NCBI GenBank assembly: GCA_018064695.1 | Contig: JAGHUU010000245.1 | Span: forward strand, 1-5,063 | Direction of reading: 5' to 3' | Origin: Candidatus Blautia equi | GTDB taxonomy: Bacteria > Bacillota > Clostridia > Lachnospirales > Lachnospiraceae | Length of the DNA: 5,063 nucleotides | Shown: piece by piece, positions 1 through 4,302 of the stretch | Numbering within the stretch: position 1 is the first letter of the stretch | Layout of the letters: each line of letters starts with the position of its first letter | Program-made: the position numbers and the translations under genes | The notes under the pieces: model-generated | What the model saw: the letters and a program-made list of their open reading frames with translations, nothing else | Told to the model about the DNA's origin: nothing | Databases searched by the model: none

Positions 1-349
1 CCTGGAGCCAAACCTCTACATCGCCCATTTTGAACCTAAGAGCCGCCTTATCCTGGCCCTTGGTCCCATTTTTGAGGACAGAATGCCTTCCGAGCACTGG
101 ATGATCATCGACGATATCCACCGCGAGGCACTGATCCACCCAAAGGATGAGCCCTTTTATATTCGCACCCTTACGGATGAAGAATATAAAAACCTGCTCC
201 AGACGGAGCAGGTCAATGATTCTTTCACACACCTGTGGAAAGTCTTTTTTGATTCCATCGCCATTGAGCAGAGAAAGAATGCAAAGCTTCAGAGAAACCT
301 TTTCCCTCTCTGGACCAGAAAGCATGCGGTGGAGTTTTTTGTGGATTAA
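1..349 (+). CDS. DUF4130-type probable DNA metabolism protein, C-terminal 115 residues (5' end outside window)
   Basis: The reading frame is open from base 2 to a TAA at 347-349, so only the C-terminal part is present. It contains the run LYIAHFEPKSRLIL, then EHWMIIDDIHREALIH, then a C-terminal block with WKVFFDSIAIEQRKN and LFPLWTRKHAVEF. From memory, this block (aromatic-rich, FF-x-SIAI-x-x-R-x-N, ending in a PLWTRKHAVEF-like tail) is typical of the DUF4130 family. Members are labelled probable DNA metabolism proteins and are usually encoded beside a radical SAM protein of putative DNA modification or repair function. That partner would lie upstream of this window and is not seen. The internal ATG at 83 is not the true start, because family-like sequence continues upstream of it. 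The biochemical role of the family is not established. The gene converges on the SEC-C operon, with 43 bp between the stop codons. Confidence 0.72.
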   Translation, partial: LEPNLYIAHFEPKSRLILALGPIFEDRMPSEHWMIIDDIHREALIHPKDEPFYIRTLTDEEYKNLLQTEQVNDSFTHLWKVFFDSIAIEQRKNAKLQRNLFPLWTRKHAVEFFVD

Positions 350-392
350 TATTCATATAGTATATTCTATGATGTGGATCACTCGTCCTGCA

Positions 393-1226
393 TTAGATCA
401 TGCGGAGCGGCTGGTCCACATTTTCTCCCGGTTCGTTCATCATGCGGATCTTATAGTGATCAAAATACATCTTCTTTTCATCGTTCATACAGCAATGCTT
501 GAACTTCTTGCCGGATCCGCATGGGCATTTGTCGTTTCTGCCTACCCGGGCATATTCCGGATTCTTATCCCTCACGATCTCCACTTCCCAGTACTCGTAT
601 GGGGATCTCAGGCTGCCCATCAGCATTTCAAGCAAGGCAAAGCTGTATGTCATCTCTTTAGGCTCATAAGGCTCCAGGATCTCAAACTTGTCAAAAGGAT
701 CTCTCACTGCTTTCAGATCTTTATACTCAAAATCCGTAGTCTCATGCATGCAGAGCTCACCCATGTAGATCTTGCCCGGCACATGGTTACAACCGCCGCG
801 GAGCTTCACAGTCTCCCCGCAAATGCTGCACTTCTGCTCTTTGATAAGGGACTCCCGGCACACAAAGATCTCATATGGAAACAGCAGCTCATACTTGTTC
901 AGCATATCCCTTATGTATACCAGATGGTACGGATCATCCAGGCTGGTTCCAATGGAAAAGTTTCTGCCCAGGGTCACCAGCTGCATATCTGTCTGGCGAA
1001 GGGTCTCCCAGGCCATGCGGTAGTTTTTGCTTCGAACCATGTTGTACATGGTGATGTAGCCCTTCTGAACATAGTAGATCACTGCCAGCCGCCAGTACTC
1101 ATTTGCTTCTTCCTCGTTTTGTGCTTTGATGGCTTCCGCTCTCTTCTGCTCAATCTCCCGGATGATATCATCAGGAAAGATTTGATTTTGTTTTTTCAAA
1201 AACTGTTCGATCTCTGTAATAGTCAT
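393..1226 (-). CDS. SEC-C motif zinc-binding protein of unknown function, 277 aa
   Basis: This is the last gene of a three-gene minus operon. ATG at 1224-1226 is chosen as start because GGAGGTG (1231-1237) sits 4 nt upstream; a longer reading to 1280 has no such site. The start overlaps the stop of the preceding gene as ATGA. Two metal-site candidates are visible. The first is an internal treble-clef-like cluster: C133-x2-C136, C146-x-H148, a G-K-x-Y-x-G-E-L stretch, C159 and H161. The second is a classical SEC-C motif, C234-x-C236-x8-C245-C246 (CPCGSGKKFKHCC), preceded by the usual GRNDKCPCG lead. About 30 charged residues follow it. The N-terminal 120 residues look alpha-helical and soluble; no signal peptide or membrane segment is seen. 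SEC-C motifs bind zinc and, in SecA, contact SecB and ribosomes. Here there is no SecA ATPase domain, so the motif probably serves protein interaction. Function is unknown. Confidence 0.85.
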   Translation of the reverse strand: MTITEIEQFLKKQNQIFPDDIIREIEQKRAEAIKAQNEEEANEYWRLAVIYYVQKGYITMYNMVRSKNYRMAWETLRQTDMQLVTLGRNFSIGTSLDDPYHLVYIRDMLNKYELLFPYEIFVCRESLIKEQKCSICGETVKLRGGCNHVPGKIYMGELCMHETTDFEYKDLKAVRDPFDKFEILEPYEPKEMTYSFALLEMLMGSLRSPYEYWEVEIVRDKNPEYARVGRNDKCPCGSGKKFKHCCMNDEKKMYFDHYKIRMMNEPGENVDQPLRMI

Positions 1227-1756
1227 CTTGCACCTCCGCGGAATACCTCCTGAATAGCCAGATCCAGTGCCTCCCGGCACTCACTGACTCTTCCTGTAAA
1301 CATGATCTTACGGATAAAGTCTTCACCCTCCACAATGATATTTACATAGGTATCCATCTCATCCTCGTAGCGCTGATTTCCATCTGCCATTTCCTTAAGA
1401 AAGCCCACTACCAGATCTGCGCACTGCTCCAGAATCTTATCTCTTACTACCATTGTAGCAAGCGCAACAGGGGAAGAATGCAGTACCAGTCTGCGATAAT
1501 TGGCATCATCCACAGCGATATCTACCACCACGCCCTCTCCGGCGTTGGCTCTCAGATATCTGAGAAAATCAGAAGTAAACTCCGGAAATACAGGCTCCAT
1601 TCCCTCACGGATATTTTCAGACGGAATCAGAAGCAGGTTCGCCTTTTTGATCTCTTCCTGATATTCCACTGCAAAGTATGGTTTCTCATAAATGTCGGCA
1701 AAGCCTGTCGGCACCTCGGCAACCATAATGTTTGATTTCGTAGAAATATGACGCAT
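1223..1756 (-). CDS. Uncharacterised 177-aa protein, middle gene of the SEC-C operon
   Basis: I do not recognise a named domain. The protein is soluble-looking and mixed alpha/beta. It has a hydrophobic strand (ANLLLIPSENIREG, about residues 39-52), an aromatic stretch (VFPEFTSDFLRYLR, about 56-69), a strand with acidic end (VVVDIAVDD, about 76-84), and a helical segment up to about residue 125. It ends in a further strand-rich part with NIIVEGEDFIRKIMFTG and an amphipathic helix. There is one cysteine in the middle and one near the C-terminus, and no metal cluster, signal peptide or membrane span. ATG 1754-1756 follows the preceding stop by 2 nt, and its GAGG ribosome site lies inside the 3' end of that gene. 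The stop overlaps the next start as ATGA. This spacing implies coupled translation and roughly equal dosage with the SEC-C protein, which may be its partner (inference). Confidence 0.8.
   Translation of the reverse strand: MRHISTKSNIMVAEVPTGFADIYEKPYFAVEYQEEIKKANLLLIPSENIREGMEPVFPEFTSDFLRYLRANAGEGVVVDIAVDDANYRRLVLHSSPVALATMVVRDKILEQCADLVVGFLKEMADGNQRYEDEMDTYVNIIVEGEDFIRKIMFTGRVSECREALDLAIQEVFRGGAR
1231..1237 (-). promoter_or_regulatory. Ribosome binding site of the SEC-C gene
   Basis: GGAGGTG on the minus strand, 4 nt before ATG 1224-1226 and inside the 3' coding end of the 177-aa gene. It selects the 277-aa product over a 295-aa reading. Together with the ATGA overlap it supports reinitiation coupling. 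Confidence 0.85.
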
Positions 1757-1758
1757 AC

Positions 1759-1941
1759 TTATTCTTCCTCTGCGATCACTTTTACCATGGTCATAAGATC
1801 TGCATCACGGTCAGGGTATTCTTTCATGTATTTTCTGATGATCTTCTGCAGTGCCATCTGTGCCATCACATCACGGTCACCTGTCAGTACGCAAAAAAGC
1901 TCCCGGTTGCTCATTTCAAGAAAAGATTTTACTTCGCTCAT
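1759..1941 (-). CDS. Small uncharacterised protein, 60 aa, first gene of the SEC-C operon
   Basis: The start is ATG 1939-1941 because AGGGAGG (1948-1954) lies exactly 6 nt upstream. A longer reading to 2010 would add a hydrophobic N-terminus, but it would begin inside the promoter's -35 box and is rejected. The product begins MSEVKSFLEMSNRELF, continues with a basic amphipathic helix (MALQKIIRKYMKEY) and ends with an acidic MVKVIAEEE tail. It is probably all-helical and cytosolic. No family is recognised. Being first in an operon, with a consensus ribosome site and tight spacing to the next gene, makes it a genuine gene rather than a chance frame. A role as a small partner or adaptor of the downstream proteins is possible but unsupported. 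Confidence 0.75.
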   Translation of the reverse strand: MSEVKSFLEMSNRELFCVLTGDRDVMAQMALQKIIRKYMKEYPDRDADLMTMVKVIAEEE

Positions 1942-1947
1942 AGGAAA

Positions 1948-1954
1948 CCTCCCT
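1948..1954 (-). promoter_or_regulatory. Ribosome binding site of the 60-aa gene
   Basis: AGGGAGG on the minus strand with a 6-nt gap to ATG 1939-1941. It fixes the start and rules out the 23-residue longer version. Confidence 0.85.
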
Positions 1955-1981
1955 AAAAAAAATAGAATTAACAATAGTATC

Positions 1982-2010
1982 ATTATATTGATGAATACAA
2001 AACCCGTCAA
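1982..2010 (-). promoter_or_regulatory. Sigma-A promoter of the three-gene SEC-C operon
   Basis: Read on the minus strand, TTGACG (2005-2010) is followed by exactly 17 nt and a perfect TATAAT (1982-1987). Transcription would start near 1975, giving a leader of about 34 nt before the 60-aa gene. This is the strongest promoter match in the window. No operator palindrome is visible around it, so expression may be constitutive and fairly strong. Confidence 0.85.
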
Positions 2011-2034
2011 GAATTCACCGCAGGATGGCTCTTT

Positions 2035-2184
2035 TTATGCAAGATTTTCCAGAATGAATTTCCGGTCTTTCTGAAAGGCCGCTTCCCATACAGCGCGGTC
2101 CGGCTCTCTGTTATATTCGCTCTCGATGATCACCCAGCCGTCAAACCCGGATTCTCTGATCACAGGTTTCTCTCTCAAGGGCTG
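2035..2184 (-). pseudogene. C-terminal relic of a sugar phosphate isomerase/epimerase (TIM-barrel) gene
   Basis: On the minus strand an open frame of 49 codons runs from just after an in-frame TGA (2185-2187) to a TAA at 2035-2037. It contains RESGFDGWVIIESEYN and ends KDRKFILENLA. The G-[FY]-D-G-W-[VIL]-x-[VI]-E-x-E block is the characteristic last beta strand and metal-side region of xylose-isomerase-like sugar phosphate isomerases and inosose dehydratases. After it, intact proteins have a short C-terminal helix, as here. Intact members are roughly 260-300 aa, so about five-sixths of the gene is missing. No ribosome site and start codon fit a functional 49-aa product. Its codon use matches that of its neighbours, so it is likely a recent internal deletion. 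Family assignment is from motif memory, not a search. Confidence 0.65.
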
Positions 2185-2187
2185 TCA

Positions 2188-2276
2188 ACATTTCTCCTAT
2201 TATACCACACACCCGCCGCTGTATTCTCTTCAAAAACTCTGATGCACTAACCAATTACTCTCATTAGAAGAAGCGG
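2188..2276. other. Non-coding spacer between the isomerase relic and the acyltransferase promoter
   Basis: Together with the flanking promoters and relic this forms a 423-bp stretch (1942-2364) without an intact gene. The spacer has no open frame with a usable start and no strong hairpin. The one point of note is a minus-strand TGGTATAAT (2199-2207), an extended -10 look-alike pointing at the relic, without a recognisable -35. Confidence 0.5.
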
Positions 2277-2305
2277 TTTACAAGAAGATGAATCTCCTTT
2301 ATACT
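2277..2305 (+). promoter_or_regulatory. Sigma-A promoter of the acyltransferase gene
   Basis: TTTACA (2277-2282), 17 nt, then TATACT (2300-2305). Transcription would start near 2312, leaving a leader of about 53 nt. The position explains why the upstream TTG (2305) and ATG (2311) cannot be the translation start. Confidence 0.75.
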
Positions 2306-2352
2306 TGCTCATGAAAGAAAAACACATGTCCGATGGTTACAGACATGGAATG

Positions 2353-2357
2353 GGAGG
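2353..2357 (+). promoter_or_regulatory. Ribosome binding site deciding the acyltransferase start
   Basis: GGAGG with a 7-nt gap to ATG 2365-2367. The upstream in-frame ATGs at 2311, 2326 and 2350 have no comparable site. Confidence 0.85.
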
Positions 2358-2364
2358 ATTTAAG

Positions 2365-3540
2365 ATGCAGTTATGGGTTTGCTGTGTGTATCTGGTGATG
2401 CTGGTGGTATTGCTGGCGGGGGCCAGATGGTATGGAAAAGGGGAATGGAATGAAGAGTTCCTCACACTGAAACAGACCAAATATATTCAGGGATTTCTGG
2501 CGCTTTGTATCATGATGCACCATATCGCCCAGGAGACCTGCGCCAGCTGGCAGAACTATCCGCTGATCCCGGGTCTGGAGTTCTTTGTCCCAATCGGATA
2601 TTTCTTTGTGGCAATGTTCATCTTCTGCTCCGGCTATGGTCTTTATAAGAGTACCAAAGCAAAAGCAGATTATTTAAAAGGGTTCTTTGGCAGAAGAATT
2701 CTCCCATTGATCCTGGCATTTTATACCACCGGACTGATCTTCCTGCTGGCCCGTATTCTGATGAAAGAAAAGATGGACAGCTGGAAATATTTCTGTTACA
2801 TCACCGGCTGGATGATGCCAAATCCAAACGGCTGGTACGTGGTGGCAATGCCGTTTTTCTACTTTGTATTTTATCTCAGCTTCCGCTTCCTGAAAAAAGA
2901 CTGGCTCAGCATTTCCGGTGTTTTACTGGGAACATTCCTTTACACATTCCTTGGCACCTGGGTGGATCACAACGACTATCTGATGCGCGGGGAGTGGTGG
3001 TACAACAGCGTGCACCTTTTCTGGATCGGTATCCTCTTTGCCAAATATGAGAAGACACTGGTTGAGAAGCTGAAAAAGCATTTTTATCTCTATCTGATCT
3101 TAGCCCTGGCAAGCACCGTGGCATGGTTCCGCATCAGCCAGGTTACAACCGGAACTGTCTCCTACTACGGAGAGTACAACAGATTCCTCACCCACTGGAT
3201 GGTAGTGAGAAACCGCTGGATCTGCCTCTTCACAGAGGCCATGGCCTGTGCCAGCTTTGTATTTTCCGTTATCATCTTGAATCTGAAGATGAGAATCGGA
3301 AATCCGCTGCTGGGATTCATGGGAAAGATCACACTGGAATTCTATCTGATCCACGGCCTGTTCCTGGAATTCTTTGCATTTAAATTCTGCGACATCGTGC
3401 CGAGCATCACCCGCATCAAAAACGTGCCTCTGCTGATCGTGGTGGTATTTGTACCCGCCGTTATTGCCGCACTTGCACTGCAGAAGCTTCACATCATATT
3501 GCAGAAGCTCCTGACCGGACAGTATAGAAAAAAGAATTGA
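2365..3540 (+). CDS. Acyltransferase family 3 (OafA/YrhL-like) integral membrane protein, 391 aa
   Basis: Multi-pass membrane O-acyltransferase fold. A first hydrophobic span lies at about residues 3-20. The catalytic-type helix has KYIQGFLALCIMMHH with H52-H53, equivalent to the R/K-x10-H signature of the family. FIFCSGYGLY (86-94) matches the FF-x-SG-[FY] motif. NGWYVV (155-160) stands for the [HN]-x-W-F-[IL] motif, and the GNPLLGFMGKITLEFYLIH segment (312-330) is the usual S/T-Y/F-x-x-Y-L-x-H helix. About ten hydrophobic spans are visible, and the tail is basic (QYRKKN). Known members move acetyl, succinyl or other acyl groups onto cell-surface glycans, teichoic acid or peptidoglycan, or modify small molecules; the substrate here is unknown. 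The gene is monocistronic, with its own promoter and terminator, and has no glycan-biosynthesis neighbours in the window. A length near 390 aa fits a stand-alone enzyme without the extracellular SGNH domain some relatives carry. Confidence 0.88.
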   Translation: MQLWVCCVYLVMLVVLLAGARWYGKGEWNEEFLTLKQTKYIQGFLALCIMMHHIAQETCASWQNYPLIPGLEFFVPIGYFFVAMFIFCSGYGLYKSTKAKADYLKGFFGRRILPLILAFYTTGLIFLLARILMKEKMDSWKYFCYITGWMMPNPNGWYVVAMPFFYFVFYLSFRFLKKDWLSISGVLLGTFLYTFLGTWVDHNDYLMRGEWWYNSVHLFWIGILFAKYEKTLVEKLKKHFYLYLILALASTVAWFRISQVTTGTVSYYGEYNRFLTHWMVVRNRWICLFTEAMACASFVFSVIILNLKMRIGNPLLGFMGKITLEFYLIHGLFLEFFAFKFCDIVPSITRIKNVPLLIVVVFVPAVIAALALQKLHIILQKLLTGQYRKKN

Positions 3541-3550
3541 TCCGGCACAC

Positions 3551-3583
3551 AAAAAAAGCATTCCTTAATGGAGTGCTTTTTTT
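3551..3583. terminator. Bidirectional intrinsic terminator between acyltransferase and tetR
   Basis: A7-GCATTCC, loop TTAAT, GGAGTGC-T7. The 7-bp core has one G.T pair, and the A and T tracts extend the stem and give a U-run on both strands. It lies 10 nt past the acyltransferase stop and 11 nt past the tetR stop, so it serves both convergent genes. Confidence 0.9.
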
Positions 3584-3594
3584 AATACCTGTTT

Positions 3595-4140
3595 TCACAC
3601 AGTCTGTGTGTAATCAGTCATCATTTGGGCCAGCTGGTCGGGGGAGATGGGATTCTCCGACATCAGCCAGTGGTAGAACATACCAAAACAGCCGTTGGTT
3701 GCATAAATGATCCTGTACTTTCTCTCGTCTTCAGAAGAGGTCCGACTTCTGTCAGCCGGGAATACCTTCTCGCCCAGGATCTGCAGCAGTTCTTCCTGAA
3801 GGCTGCGGTCCCCGGTTTTATTTAACAGGGTACGGAAGATATGCCGTTTCTCATCCACATAGCGAAGAAGGCTTTTTAAGATCTGATACTGATGCTGGCC
3901 ATCCGGGATCCGGGTGGTGTCGATCTGCAGGGTGAACTCCGTTACATCGTGGATCAGCTCCTCCTTCAGTTTTTTCAGCTGGTCAAAAGGGTCTGAAAAA
4001 TGGGCATAATAGGTAGAACGGTTCACATCCGCATTCACGCAGATCTCTTTCACCGTGATCTTTGCAATGTCCTTCTCCTCCAGAAAATGCAGCAAACTGT
4101 CATTTAAGACCATTCTTGTATATTTTATCCGTCGATCCAT
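3595..4140 (-). CDS. TetR/AcrR family transcriptional regulator, 181 aa
   Basis: The N-terminus MDRRIKYTRMVLNDSLLHFLEEK is the standard first helix. ITVKEICVNADVNRSTYYAHF (residues 28-48) is the TetR helix-turn-helix with its recognition helix RSTYYAHF. A helical ligand/dimer domain follows, ending with a GCFGMFYHWLMSENPISPDQLAQMM segment. This C-terminus resembles the TetR_C_8 (DhaS-like) type common in Bacillota. ATG 4138-4140 is chosen because conserved homology begins there and AGGAGA lies upstream (4151-4156, 10-nt gap). The longer frame to 4212 starts at TTG or an ATG without a ribosome site. The gene is divergent from degV across 162 bp holding repeated palindromic elements, so it most likely represses degV and itself; the ligand is unknown. 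It ends at the shared bidirectional terminator. Confidence 0.88.
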   Translation of the reverse strand: MDRRIKYTRMVLNDSLLHFLEEKDIAKITVKEICVNADVNRSTYYAHFSDPFDQLKKLKEELIHDVTEFTLQIDTTRIPDGQHQYQILKSLLRYVDEKRHIFRTLLNKTGDRSLQEELLQILGEKVFPADRSRTSSEDERKYRIIYATNGCFGMFYHWLMSENPISPDQLAQMMTDYTQTV

Positions 4141-4150
4141 ACCAGATTTT

Positions 4151-4156
4151 TCTCCT
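4151..4156 (-). promoter_or_regulatory. Ribosome binding site of tetR
   Basis: AGGAGA on the minus strand, 10 nt before ATG 4138-4140. The spacing is slightly long, which predicts modest translation, as is usual for a regulator. Confidence 0.6.
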
Positions 4157-4176
4157 GTTTTATCAGATAAACAACA

Positions 4177-4201
4177 CTTAATCAACACATGTTGGATATT
4201 C
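4177..4201. promoter_or_regulatory. Probable TetR operator, tetR-proximal copy
   Basis: CAACACATGTTGGATATTC (4183-4201) matches the degV-proximal copy at 18 of 19 positions (4270-4288; the only difference is C versus G). The outer left arm is less symmetric, with 7 of 11 positions complementary. It lies within the predicted tetR leader, where a bound repressor could act as a roadblock. Confidence 0.5.
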
Positions 4202-4218
4202 GTCATTTTCAATATTTT

Positions 4219-4234
4219 TGTTGGTTGATATTCG
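4219..4234. repeat. Third, variant TGTTGG..ATATTCG element
   Basis: TGTTGGTTGATATTCG repeats the right half of the two operator copies with three extra bases between TGTTGG and ATATTC. It lacks the CAACA left arm, so it may be a weak half-site or a decayed operator. Confidence 0.4.
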
Positions 4235-4251
4235 TTTTTCGTTAGTATACA
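4222..4251 (+). promoter_or_regulatory. Candidate promoter of degV
   Basis: TTGGTT (4222-4227), 18 nt, TATACA (4246-4251). The -10 overlaps the tetR -10 through the self-complementary GTATAC (4245-4250). An alternative is TTCGTT (4238-4243), 17 nt, CATAAT (4261-4266). The sequence alone cannot decide between them. Confidence 0.4.
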
Positions 4252-4272
4252 CTACATCTGCATAATAAACAA
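4244..4272 (-). promoter_or_regulatory. Probable promoter of tetR
   Basis: On the minus strand, TTGTTT (4267-4272), 17 nt, TATACT (4244-4249). Its -35 lies inside the best palindrome (4264-4287). The start near 4237 would give a leader of about 97 nt that contains the second and first repeat elements. Confidence 0.6.
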
Positions 4273-4287
4273 CAGATGTTGGATATT
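4264..4287. promoter_or_regulatory. Probable TetR operator, degV-proximal copy
   Basis: Imperfect palindrome AATAAACAACA-GA-TGTTGGATATT, with 9 of 11 arm positions complementary. It covers the tetR -35 and lies just upstream of the degV ribosome site. Its CAACAnATGTTGGATATTC core recurs at 4183-4201. Confidence 0.6.
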
Positions 4288-4289
4288 CT

Positions 4290-4295
4290 GGAGGA
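4290..4295 (+). promoter_or_regulatory. Ribosome binding site of degV
   Basis: GGAGGA, 7 nt before ATG 4303-4305, immediately after the operator repeat. Confidence 0.85.
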
Positions 4296-4302
4296 ATTCG
4301 AA

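Noticed and set aside
350..392. Possible terminator between the DUF4130 gene and the SEC-C operon
   Set aside because: Only a 4-bp ATAG/CTAT hairpin is present, without a T-run on either strand, so it is too weak to call.
147..1253. Long plus-strand open frame of 368 codons opposite the SEC-C gene
   Set aside because: It is the antisense shadow of the SEC-C gene. The minus strand has recognisable zinc motifs, a GGAGGTG site and operon spacing; the plus frame has no ribosome site and an implausible composition.
1942..2010. Longer 60-aa gene with a hydrophobic 23-residue N-terminus, resembling a membrane anchor
   Set aside because: It would start inside the -35 box of the operon promoter, and the consensus ribosome site AGGGAGG precedes ATG 1941. 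The hydrophobic stretch is translated AT-rich promoter DNA.
2305..2364. Longer N-terminus for the acyltransferase (20 extra residues from TTG 2305 or ATG 2311)
   Set aside because: TTG 2305 is part of the -10 box and ATG 2311 coincides with the expected transcript start. GGAGG at 2353-2357 points to ATG 2365.
3480..3510. Repeated GCAGAAGCT near the end of the acyltransferase gene
   Set aside because: It encodes a repeated LQKL in one amphipathic helix (LQKLHIILQKL), and protein structure explains it.
3100..3561. Minus-strand open frame of 153 codons opposite the acyltransferase
   Set aside because: It is a shadow frame inside a convincing membrane protein gene, without a ribosome site or recognisable domain.
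4141..4212. Longer tetR starting at TTG 4212 or ATG 4206
   Set aside because: There is no ribosome site, the extra residues show no family similarity, and the stretch contains the repeated operator element.
4177..4288. Repeats read as a CRISPR array or insertion-sequence ends
   Set aside because: There are only three unevenly spaced elements, one of them altered, with no spacers of constant length, transposase or target duplication. The position between divergent genes fits operators better.
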